From assembly GCA_004194705.1 (NCBI GenBank), contig SADC01001291.1, positions 372,001 to 436,000 of the forward strand: a stretch of 64,000 bases of DNA, written 5' to 3'. Numbering within the stretch: the stretch's first letter is position 1; every line of letters begins with the position of its first letter. Shown piece by piece: positions 11,330 through 23,900 of this stretch. Under the pieces are notes generated by a model. The model was not told where the DNA came from, did not search any database, and saw only the letters and a list, made by a program, of their open reading frames with translations. The position numbers and the translations under genes were made by a program. The DNA comes from Ditylenchus dipsaci (Eukaryota > Nematoda > Chromadorea > Rhabditida > Anguinidae).

Positions 11330-11595
11330 GGCTCAGAGCCAATCGGTGCCAACAGAAAAATGGCGCCAAATCATTTGTCACAAACAACACAATGACGCCA
11401 ACTCGATCAGCGCCTAATTGAATTTGGTGCAGACTCATATTGGAGCAGCATCACATTGGCGCCGGATCGAATTGGCGCACAATCATTTTGGCAAGGAGAC
11501 ATACTACCATCAGGTTGTGGTCCTCAGGTGGTGGTACCCAGCTGGTGGTACCCAGGTGGTGTTACCCAGGTAGTGGTCCCACTTGGGGGTCGGCA
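11330..11595. repeat. ATTGGCGCC word array plus GGTGGTACC minisatellite
   Basis: From 11330 to 11490 the palindrome-like word ATTGGCGCC is repeated with 15-25 base spacing and several mutated copies. From 11511 to 11590 the GGTGGTACCCAGTTG minisatellite word follows. Between 11600 and 11958 I see only AT-rich 3' flank of the SLC22 gene. Confidence 0.6.
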
Positions 11596-11958
11596 ATAGT
11601 CATAAAAATTTGAGGTAAAACAGATATCAAATCCCGTCTCTTGGCCGGTTCCTTGAGTGTCATAATTGAGAGGATTGACTGTACCATGATTCTTCACTCA
11701 TAACTCGGCGCCTGTTAAGGCGCCAGTAACCCTAGTACCATATATTGTTAGTTAACAGCTCTGCTGTACAAAAAAATTCGATGAATATCAAATGAACTTT
11801 TTATACGCAGTTGATAAATTATAGCTATACTTGAATTTCGCCGCAAAAAATCTTTTAAATGCGAATCTAAAATGCGACAAAGTTCAAATATGCTTTTAAT
11901 ATATTGGTAAAAAAACCGCACGAAAACTATAGCTTTTGAAATTTGGATAAAGAAGCAT

Positions 11959-14900
11959 TTACACTAAAACCGCTTTCTTGGTCTCTTCTTTGGACATCTG
12001 AGCATTCACTTTATTAGCTGGTGCTGCTATGGCGCCAGTCATATGGTCAGTAGAGCAAGGCAGTTCTCTGTTGGATGTTTCTGGCAACAGCAGAGTCAGA
12101 AGAGCACCCAAGCCAGCACTTGTCCCAAAGAAAATGGGTGGGATAATCGGGGAAATCAATGACTAGAAAGTATTATTTATCAAATTCTTATTTCAACAAC
12201 CAAAATTTGTACCATGGTTCGAACAGTTGGGGCAAAGGCACCGCCCACCCTGGCTACTACTAAACAAATACCATGTGAAACCATGCCAATCTTCTAAAAA
12301 TTTACCTGAGCAAATACCTATGCAGCCATTCCTGACTACAGTCGGGAACACTTCACTTGCATACACAAACAAACTGGTGAAAGCAGAGGAAATGGCAAAT
12401 TTACCTATTAACCAAATTATCAGGCTTATTCTCGGGTCATCTGCAACAAAAAGATTGGAAATTTAAATCCACGAGTGCCATGTAACCTGCGAATAAAATG
12501 GCGAAGAAGGATGTGGCTGCCAGCAAATGACACAAACTGACAAACAACCTCCTTCCTATCCTGCAAATTTTTTGGTGCACTCTAACAAGGAAACCGCCCG
12601 AACCGTAAAATCGAATTCACAAATTCTGTTAAAATTGAAACTGGTAGAACATACCGTATTTCCTCTAATAGAAGCCCGGGGCTTCTATTTTTTGGATGCC
12701 CACTATGGGGGCTTATATTAGAGGGAGGGCTTGTATTAGAGGGGGGGTCTTTATTTTTTGAACTCGCCGCGCCGAAGGCGCGGAAAAAATTCTGGGTCAT
12801 AATGTTATCACGTCAACCTCCGATCACTTCTAAATTTTCACATAACATTAATAAAACAGCGTTTTAACATCAAAACCACTGTTTTTCTATAGACACCGTT
12901 TACCCGTTTACCAGTTCACCCCTCTACCAAGTTTCTCTTGGAGGCGTTCTTCCTGCATTTTTTTGGCCTATTGGAAATTTGCAGTATATTATCTTGATTT
13001 GAATAAAGTGATGCTGATGGATAGTAGTGGCCTGGGAGCGTACGCAAGATGGAAGGTAAAGCTTGGTGTTCAAGGACATATTTTAGGATAAAAAATTAAT
13101 AATTGAAATCTCACTAAAAGAGCATGTTTTCCGATAAAAGTTGGGCGCTTGTAAGGCGCCTGTCTACCCTCGTTTAGAGTAATAGTTTTGCAAAGTGTGG
13201 TACATAAAAGTAAAAGTGTGATACAATTTTGTTTATATTTTACCTTTTCGGTCCATTTGACAAACCTTATTATAAACTGTGATCGCAGTGCTATACGATG
13301 GTGTCTATTTATTTACTTTCAAAAAAAGGTCCGAAAATCTAAAAGAAAAAGACGAAACAAGAATTTGCCGCGAAATACCGTTACAATTTATTTCCTTGTT
13401 CCTTAAACGTAAACCGACGTCACTATTTATCGTTTATTCTTGATTTTCTGCTGATGATTACTGCATAAACCAAGAAAGTACCCGCTAAAATGGTTCTTGA
13501 ATCGATGCCCTTTTGCATTAAGATTCACTCATTCACAAGTATTCCAGCGGTCCACTTTGAAAGATGTGCTTAGCAAATACATAAAGATATTCTTTGCGCC
13601 TTTTACCACCATTAACAATAGCTATTTATCGAAAAAAAAAATTGGCTTTGGGTTTATATAAAAAAGGGGGCTTATATTTTTAGGATACCCCCTAAGGAGG
13701 GGGGCTTATATTAGAGGGGGGGCTTTTATATTTTGGATGGCCTCTAGGGGGGGGGCTTATATTAGAGGGGGGGGGCTTATAATAGGATGCGGCTTCTATT
13801 AGAGGAAATACGGTAGTGTACTTATGCTAATCGAAAGTATATTTTCGGACAGCCACAAATATTACGAGTTAGGGCCAAGAAAACGTAGTTTTAAAAAATT
13901 ATATAGTTTTAAAAATAGGTTAAAACCAGGGTTCTCATCTCAAAATTTTCAAATAAAGTACATTTGGCAAATTAAAGTATAATTTGGGCATTTTTCGTCA
14001 AAAAGTGCCATTTTATCCAGTGCTTATTGAGATTTGAGCGCCAAAAATAAAGATTTTGACATAAAATCTTAAAAATTCTAAATATATTGGGCGCTAAATA
14101 AATTACAAATATTTAAATAAATTACAGATGAGAAGCCTGCCTAAAACTCATTTTTAGGGGTTTCCTTGGGATGGTACTTTTTTCTGCCCGCAAATTACTT
14201 TTTTTGCCCGCAATTTTTTTCGTTCGTCCTGCTGTGTATCTTGAATTTTCTGATATTTTTAAAAAAGCGATAATACCATCGCGTAGCCCTGCGTTTCTAG
14301 TTTTCAACGTGGTATCATTTTTTACAAGGCCTGCTAAAAATGAACAACAAAAATGCAAAAGTATAAACCAAATTGCTTTTTTGAGTTGGTTTATACTTTT
14401 ACGTTTTTCTTTTTCATTATGGATTGTACTTTCTTCTCACCGCAAAACACTCGAAAATCACCGCAAAATATTTTTTTCTCACCGCAATTTGATCTTTCCG
14501 CAAAATACTTTTTTCTGCCGCAAACCTAATTTTCTGTCCAAGACCAACCAAATTTTGAATAATTTTGCAAGAATTCAAATTTTTTATCCTAAAAAAGACT
14601 TGGATTGCTCAGAATCCCACCCCAAGTGGCCAGAAGCTCCTGAAAGTTGGTTTTTGGCGGTTTACTAAAGGGGGTAAATTTTTTGCGAAAATTCGATTAA
14701 GCGGAGCAGGATTCGGGTCGATGGGATAAATTGCTCAGAATTCCAGCTTTATGGTGGTTTTGAGTGGTTAATTTATTTAGCCTATCGATTTAGCCCAACG
14801 GACACGAAATCTGATCCGCTCAATCGATTTTCCGCAAAAAGTTTACCCGCCCTCTTTAGTAAATCCCCAAAAACCAACTTTCAGGGGCTTCTGCTCTTTG

Positions 14901-17900
14901 GGGTGGGATTCTGAGAAATCCAAGTCTTTTTTAGGATAAAAATTTGAATTCTTGCAAAATTATTCAAAATTTGGTTGGTCTTGGACAGAAAATTAGGTTT
15001 GCGGCAGAAAAAAGTATTTTGCGGGAAGATCAAATTGCGGTGAGAAAAAAAAATTTGCGGTGCATGTGCAGTGTATTTGCGGTGAGAAAAAAAGTATTAT
15101 GTTTTCATTATTCAGAGTTTTTGCAGAAAATAATACCTTGTTAGAAACTAGAATCGCAGGGCTACGCGATGGTGATATCACTTAAAAAAGAAGATAAGAA
15201 AATTAAATAGAACAAGACAAAAAAATTGCGGGCAAAAAAGTAATTAGCGGGCAGAAAAAAGTACTTTAGCGGGCAGATAAAAGTACCGTCCGTTTCCTTG
15301 GACATCTGACAAAAATCTGGCAGCTAGTAAAAGTAAATCGACTTGCTCTAAAGATGCGGTCAATAAAATTATCGAATTCGATTCTACAGCTCAAGCGTTT
15401 TCCTTGCAAACTATTACCTATTCAACATAATGGGCGAGATCAAGTAAGATGGAATTTCAATCAGACCCATAAGAGCAAAATTCAGATATCTAAAGTCCAA
15501 ATAATTTATACAAAATATTTGGCTAGCCAATCCCATTCAGATTGGGATTTCTCATTAAAGGGTGGATTCTTTCTTGGACGGAATATTTTGATTGTCGAAT
15601 TCAAATCACAGACTGTAATTCACAGTAGCAACAAACTCTTTTTTTTCAACTTGTTTGAAGCTATTTTTGTATTTTCAATGACTTCAGGGGCTTTTCCAAC
15701 AGTTAAAGTTTGAAAGTGAAAGTGTTCCAAAAGTTGACAGTAGAAAGTGAAAGTTAAAAGTGAAAGTTGATGTTGTTCCAACAAGTGAAAGTGTCTCACT
15801 GTCAACTTTCACTTCCTCCTTTTAATTTCTAAATTCTTAAATTCGTACATTTTTACGGCAATTCAAATTTCACAGTCTGAACCAACCCCAAACCAAGTGG
15901 TCGTCCACTTGGTGCAAAATTTTTTTTACGTTTTTCATGTTCCAAAACCTGTTTTCTGGACTAATTCGGGGACGCTGAAGATGGTTTGATAGTGGTAAAA
16001 TGCCGTCTTCTCCGGTATTTTTTGAGTTTTGGTAAAATCGAGTTTTGGTAAAATCAATTATACCCCAATACTCGAAAAATACCCGAGAAAACCGAATTTT
16101 GCCACTATTAAACCATCTTTAGCGTTCCCGAATTAGTCCAGAAAACAGGTTTTGGAACATTAAAAACGTCAACAAATTTTTTTATCGAAGTGGACAACCA
16201 CTTGGTTTGGTTTTTTTCAAACTGAAAATTTTGAATTTTCGCAAACTTTTCAAAATCCACGAATTTGAAAAGGACAATACTTTTTTTTGGCGCAAAAACA
16301 TTTTTTTTGGCGCAAATTTTGTTTTGCGTAATTAGATTGAAAATTTTCAATTTTTTTGAAAAGTTTTAACATCATCATGTAGCTCTGCTCTTCTTGTTTC
16401 TGATGAGGTATCATTTATTGCATTATCTTTGAAAAATGTGATACAAAAAGGTAAAGGTATGAACCAAATTAGAGCAACAATTTTGTTCATACTTTTACCT
16501 TTTTGTATCACATTTTTTAAGATAATGCAATAAATGATACCTCATCAGAAACTAGATTAGAGGGTTACATGATGACGTTAAAAATTTTCAATCTAATTAC
16601 TAGAGCTGTGCATTCGGCCTCGGGAGGGATTTCGGGATCGGGATTGGGGCTGAAAAATCATTCGGGATCCCGTCGGGATCCCGATAAATTTGGGATCCCG
16701 ATCAAAATTTCGGGACTGGCCGATCTTTCGAGTCCATGAGTAATCAGGCAAAATACAGGGTGTCCCAAGAAATTCCACTGATTTCAAGCGTTCACAACTG
16801 TTTTCTTGATGCTATTTCAAAATTTTGTAAATGCATAAAGGGCTGTACGAACTTTCGTAACAAGACAATTTCGTAAGAGCGAACTTTCGTAAGAAAGATT
16901 TTCGTAAGAGCGAATTTTCGTAAGAAACTTTTTCGTAACAGCGAATTTTCGTAACGAATTTCTTTCGTAAGAGGAAATAATCGAAATTTTTTTCACTTTT
17001 ACTCAATTTTTCTAATTCAGGATTTCATCTGATTCATTTGTTTTGGCCTTTCTGTTACTGTTTGACACTTCGAACAGTTAATTATATGACTATTAACTGT
17101 ATGAGCACAAAAGTCGGTAAGCATAGGTCATATGACTGAAAATTTTGATAATTAGTTGACCCCCAGATTTTTCATCCATTAGGAGACCAGCAGAAATACC
17201 CAAAAGCATGGTGAAAAACTCCGAGCTAGAATTCATATATTACATACTACACATAGCTATTTCCCACTAATGGCATGTATGGTGCAGTAGGTAAGCTGAT
17301 GGGATGAATTTTTTTCACCAGTGGTTCGATTCCACCCTCTGACTGTTTCATTTTTTCTTGACTATTTTCGGTCAAAACATCACAGAAGCTATAAGAAACA
17401 TCAAAGGAGGATCAAAAAGCAAAAAAAGCAACCTAACATATCACTAATGTTACTGAAAACCGCGTTACGAAAAAGCTTGTTACGAAAATTCGCGCTTACG
17501 AAAAAGTTTCTTACGAAAATTCGCTTTTACGAAAATTCGCTCTTACGAAATTGTCTTGTTACGAAAGCTCGTACAGCCGCATAAAGACTAAGCTCCCGAT
17601 GAAAAAAATTTTTCGCATGTAAAATAAAAATACGAGTATTTCCGCTGAGGCTTAGACCTTACCTTTCAAGAGGCTATCTACAAACCAGAGCCTAAACTAC
17701 TAGAGTGGTATGAAGCAAAACTAGGGTTTTATTATTTTATAGGAGAATACTTACAAAAAAGTTTGCTAGAAAATTATCACCGCAAGCTTTGTTTACAAAA
17801 TATCGAATTCACTTTACGACAAAAAGTTATAAGCGTCTAAAATCGGTGAAATTTTTTGAGACTTCCTTTTCGCATAAATCGCTGTTATGCAGAACGAAAA

Positions 17901-20900
17901 ATAATTAAACCTGATGGAATAATCGGCAGGACCTGTCAGATTCAAAATATGACCAAAAAAACAGATTAAAAATTTCAAAAAACCACAAAATCATGCAAAA
18001 ATGAAAATATTTCTGGCCAAAAATGCTTTTAAAAACGCTCATCGGGATGTGGCAATTTTCAGGATCGGGATTTTCAAAATCGATCTGGAGGGATTCGGGA
18101 TCGGGATTCAGCACCGAAATCTTCGGAATCGGGATCCCGTTCGGAAGCGATCCCGTGCACACCTCTACTAATTACGCAAAACAAAAATTTGCGCCAAAAA
18201 AAAAGTGGGTTTGCGCCAAAAAAAACGTATTGTCCATTTGAAAAGTGTGGACCAATTCGTGTGTAGACCAATTTAGTGTGGATCAATGCTGTGTGAATCA
18301 ATTCGGCGTGGATCAATTCTTTTAACGCCCATCCAGGTGGATATCCACATATCCTAGGGTAGCCACCATGGGTTTCGGGTTTCAATAGATGAAATATCAA
18401 GTTTGGTCCTCTCAAACCCGATTCCCCATAGGATTTTATGCTAGAAGAAGTGGATTGTTTTCAAATATGACTAAAATTTTATTTTTCACGGAATTCAGGT
18501 TGATATCCACCTACACGAGCACCAGGGTTGATAGTAACAATCAGAATATCCGCGGATATTTATCCGTATCCGCAGATTTTATCCTTAGCCTGGTCGGGAG
18601 CATGATAATTCCGCAGATAAAAAAGTTTCTTATGTATTTTAAAATCGATTACTATCCAAAAACGTTTGAATGCGTTTGAATACTACTAAAAAAGAAGTTT
18701 CGTTTAAAAATCAGTCTTTCAGTCGTGTTTTTGCTACATCAAATTCCTTCTTCAAAAATTATTGAAAATAATTTTTTCATCGTTTTAGTACACAGAAGAT
18801 GCTTAGCAATCATTAAAACAGTACTCCGAAAACAAATCTATCTGAGGGAAAGTTATACTCTGGATTTCAACATAAAATTTTGAAAAATAGCTTCTGCTGT
18901 TTCTAAGTGTCCAAATTTTTTTAGAAAAATACTTTTTCCATCCCTGTGTTAGACTAATTGTAGAAATTATAAAAACTTTAGACAGATTTAAGGGAACATT
19001 TGTGCAATATACTTCGAAATCATGGTGCAAAAAAGATTTACGCAATATTCTCCGACTGATTTTGTAAAATAACACATGAATAAATATAAATAAAACATTT
19101 TCCTGGTTCAATGAGAACATAAAAATATTAGTTTAACTTTTTTTACTTTTAGTGGGAATAACCATACTCATATTTGTTCGCATATTTTATCCGCGGATAA
19201 AATCCTTGGATATATATCTCAGCTGCGGATAAATCCGCGGATTATATCCGTATCAACGGATTTTATCCATTGATTGTTACTACCACCCCAGATTTTAGGG
19301 TAAGAGTAATACCATCACCTAAATGGGACCATGTGGTTACTGATAATGGATTATCACAAGGGTACTGTGGGTAAATTGATAACAATAATGATGCGTGGGT
19401 ACCACTTCATAGGTATATTCCCCTGTCCCTACTCGAGGTTGAAAAACGGTTAAAATATCACAATTTCTCAATGTAATCGTATGAAATAAACGAAAATTCG
19501 AATTCTACGAAAAAATTGCATTTAGAAATGACTAAAACCGAAAAAAAAATCACTTTCAAGTGTTGGAACACTTTCACTTTCAACTTTCACAAATTTCAGT
19601 TTCAAGTGTTGGAACACTTTACAGGTTTTTTTCACTATTTTTCAGTAAAAGAAATATCAAAGTTAAGTAACTGGCCTAAAAAAAAACTGGCATCACTTTT
19701 TTGTGTAAACAATTTACTTTTTATACCAAATTTTGCCTTTTTGTATAATTTTTTGTCTTGTACTCTTAAGATTTTTGATCTTTTTTCACAAGTGATAACA
19801 ACCTTGTGTGACTCTGCTATTCTAATTTCTAGCAAGCTATCATTACATGCAATATTAAAAAAGGAAGAATTAAAAATAAGTAAGAAAAAGTAAGTAATGT
19901 TACTTTTTGACTTGTTTTGAACCTTTACTTTTATATTTCACATTTTCGAATGTTTCGAATTCGCAAATCAATAGTTCGTTGGAATTCAGAATAGCAGAGC
20001 TACATGATGGGGTTATCACTTGGAAAAAAGTCAAAAAAATTACAAAGTACAAGACAAAAAAAAAGCAATACAAAAGGCAAAAATGAGTATAAAAAGTGAA
20101 TTGTTTAGACAAAAAAGTAATGCCAGTTGCTTTTTAGGCCAGTTACTTGACTTTGATATTAACTAGAGCTGGCCAATGGTATTAATACCAGTATTAATAC
20201 CGGTATTTTGTTAATAAAAGACCGGATGTGGAAAGTCGTTATTTTAATATTGCTTAAAAATGTTTTTTTTGAAGAGGCCCGTCAAAAAAGTGAAAAATTT
20301 TCAGGAAATTTTCAAAAAATTCGAAAATTTCAAGTTTTTCGTACGATATGTACGCGTATGCGCGGATAGTTTATGATAGAATGCTGATAGTATGCGCAAA
20401 TAGTGTATCGTACAAAAAAATAAAAATAAATCACTTTTTTCACTTTTATGCCTTGGTCCCCCCTCTTAACCATTTGGTAACAAAATACCGAAAAATACCG
20501 GTTTTCGGTATTAATACCGGGAAAACAAAATACCGGTATTTCGCCCAATCTTAATATTAACATAAAAAAAACTTCCAAGTGTTTCACCGATCCGCAAAAG
20601 TCCTTGCTAAACAATCTTCATGTAATCCTGAGACACCCTGAGACACCACACAAAAATAAATAATAGCTTATTTATATATTTAAACAACAATGTTGGAAAT
20701 GGCTAGAAGTTGTTAAAAAATTTTGCAAAAATTATTGGCTACTATATATATCCGTCCAAGCGAGGTCTAAGTTTTTATTATGGACATACCTGTCACCAGA
20801 GATTTGAGTGCTAAACAAGCTTAGACCGTAGTAAACAAAAGTGTCACATGTCCTAAATAAAGGGAAAATTGAGAAGCCTTCTAAACCAAACACGTACCAC

Positions 20901-23900
20901 AAGTAAACCATGATTAGGGTGTAGATTGAAAGCAACCGACTGGAGAGTAGTTCATGAACTAGACTAAATTGTGCAGTTTGGAAAAAGTGAAAGATTGCTA
21001 TGCCCACTTTTGTTTGGGTGTATAATAAGAGCCGTTTTCCTTCAATTTGCATTGAGTGGCGCTAAGGCGACTACTGTCACACAAATCTTTAGCACTAAAT
21101 TGTGCCCTTGCATTTTGATTTGCGTAGTTATTGGCCTTCTTCATCCATTGTTCCACTTTGTTCACTTCTCCTTGCGATACCAAGTAGTGAAAACTCTCAG
21201 GAATAGTACTGAACAAAAATACTAATCAGCTTTTACAGTCAACTCTCTCCATAGTGTATACGCAAGGACTGGCCTCAGCCCCCGTAGCAACAACGAAAAA
21301 AAAAATCCGCGGATTTCTTGAGAAATCCGCGGATGAACAAATCCGCGGATACATTTTCGTAGCAACAACAAAATTCTATCCGCGGATAAGCAAATCCGCG
21401 GATACTTAGCAAATCCGTGGATTTCTTCAAGATATCCGCGGATTCTTCAAAAAAATCCGCGGATTAATTTATCAGCCAATTTTTTTGTCGTTATTGTCAC
21501 ATACAGGTAATTTTTTTTCTTAATTACATTTTTGACCATTTTTTAAAAGTATCAAGAGCTTTATTGGGGTGAAAGGGTCAAATAAAAAGTAAAATATTCG
21601 CAAAAGCCCAGTGTCAACAACTGAAGATTTTGAACTTGGTTTTCAACACTGTGGCCTACCGCATATAGGAACTCTGGTATTCATGCTTTTCGGTGCACTC
21701 ACAGTCACTTTTGAGTGATTTATCTCTTAGGTATATATGTGTGTGCATTTCGACCACAATGGCCCTGTTCATAATCGGGGTCAACTCAGTTGATCCTCAA
21801 CTTTCAGTTGAAGTGGTCAATCTTAATTTTTTAGTCAAAAAGTTCAGGGTCAACATTTTTCACGTCAAAAGTAGTCAAAGGTCAACCTTAGGGTCAACTA
21901 AAAGTTGAGGGGCAAAAACTTGAGGCCGGGTTCAACTTTGAGGATCAACTTTATGGGTTTGACAGAAAAGATTAAGGGTCAACTAAGTTAAGGCCTGAAA
22001 AGTTGAGGGTGGGGTCAACTTTAGGGCTCAACTTAAAAGGGCTCAACTTGATTACAGCCAATACCATAAAAGGGTGTAGGGCCTAACCTGCGAGATAAGC
22101 TTAACCCGAGCAGGAATTTTTTTTATCAAAAATGCATAAAGAGGCTCATTTGCCAAGGTCCATGTTTAGGCACATGGTAAAACAGTCAAAATAGGAGTTT
22201 TTGAAAGTGCCCTTTAATTCCACATCACTTCCTATAGAGCTTGTTTTTACCTCTCAAATGCTTTTTTAGGCCTATTACGTCAAAATAATTACTTGAAAAT
22301 AATTTTTGAGTACTTCTCTAAATGAAAAAAAAAGTCAAAATTATATTTCTAGCCTCCTCCCGAGCAGGCTAGAAAAAGTCCGCGGATTTGTTCAAAATAT
22401 CCGCGGATTTTTTCGTTGTTGCTACGAAAAATATCCGCGGATAACTTTCAAGAAATCCGCGGATTGTATCCGCGGATTTTTCGTTGTTGCTACGGGGCTG
22501 AAGCCATACAAAAATAAGATTTTGGAGAACGGTGCATTGGCATTTCGTAGAAAATTGAGTTCGTCCAAAATTTAATTCGCCCAAAAATTATTTTGTTTGT
22601 TAAAATCAAGACGAAGGTGATTCATGATCGAAAAGTGTATGAAGAAGCTCTTTTTGCCAGCCCGGTACCATGAGAGGGTAGAACACTCTTATGTATGATC
22701 CGCCAAGGCAAAAAGCCAGAATTTGGTCGACAATTTTTTTCAAAAAAATTCTTCCGTCACCTAAAAACATTTTTTTGTAAGAATAAGGAGCGGAGAAGCT
22801 TGAAAAAATGTTCAGAATACACTTTTGGGAGCATTTGGCATAAGGTGCCACAAATTTGGACGAATTTTGAGTTTTGAAGGAAATGCCATTACACCTTCGA
22901 AAACTCTCTATCAGTTTCTTACAAGTTTTTCAAGGCTCAGGTTTTTTCGAAAAGCGATGGAAGCAATCATGAAAAGTTGTTTTGTATCATTGTGAAAATC
23001 AAAATCAGCTATCATATTTCAGTTTTTATATTTGAAGATATTTTTTTACATTATCTAAGAGTAAACTCACAAGAAGTAAATGAGTGCAAACAGAAGAATA
23101 GGGGATGAGGTTGCGATAATCAGCTGGCGCCAGTCAGGAAGCCAGTAGGCCAGAGGTCCAACTAAACAGTATCCAGCCACCCACATGATACCAAATACAA
23201 GGGCAGTGTAAGATCGCAACCTCATGGGAATACATTCGTAGGCTAATATCCAGTTAGTGACTCCACAACCCTTAAATGTTATAGGTAAAGTTAGAAAGAT
23301 TGCATAACGTATAATCTCCATTGATTCCCTTCCCTAAAGAAAAAAATGTAAGGTTAGGGGGTTTTAGTAGTCTAAAGAATTTACCAAAAGTGTTTATAGA
23401 TTTTACTGAGAAATTTCATCTGTACTTCTTCGGCTGACATCACACCTTCAATTTTTGCATTTTGTTGATTTTTTGTGTTTTCAATTCAAATTTTTAATTA
23501 TTGTCAGCCGAAGATGTACCAGATTTTCAACAAAAATAATAAGAAGTAACAGAAAAAGAATAATTCCGACAATAAAAAATTATGTTGAGGGGTCAACATT
23601 TTGTTGAGGAGGTCAACGTTCATTTTCTAGTCAAAAGCTGAGGGTCAACAATTTTGCCGAAGAAGTACTTTTTTTTCTTAAGAAGGCACAAGAAAGAATT
23701 TGGCACACACCGCTCCGTCTTCCAAAGCTATGTTTCCGATTTTGTCTGGAGAAGAAAATTCGCTGGAAATGATATTATGTTTTATTTGTGGTCACAAATT
23801 GCTGTGTTGTATGCTTGTGAATAAAATATGTATTTAACTGGGCAAAAAATTCAGCAAAATGAAAAAATTGAAGGTGTGATGTCAGCCGAAGAAGTACCAT

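Larger units (their letters stand above)
16601..18167. mobile_element. hAT-type non-autonomous element, GGGATCCCG words
   Basis: 8-bp duplication CTAATTAC at 16593-16600 and 18168-18175. Ends TAGAGCTGTGCATTCGG and inverse of TAGAGGTGTGCACGG, close to the usual hAT end. Next to each end are repeated words GGGATCGGGAT / CGGGATCCCG. No transposase frame. It carries the nested element at 16841-17578. Confidence 0.9.
16272..18235. mobile_element. Foldback element C with TTTTGGCGCAAA arrays, split by a hAT insertion
   Basis: Target duplication ATTTGAAAA at 16263-16271 and 18236-18244. Ends GGACAATAC and inverse, followed on each arm by TTTTTTTTGGCGC words. Inside is a hairpin with ACCAAATTAGAGC and two inverted copies of the motif around ATGTAGCTCTG (16371-16414 and 16535-16578). 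The native element is about 390 bp; a 1,567-bp hAT element plus its TSD interrupts it. Confidence 0.88.
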
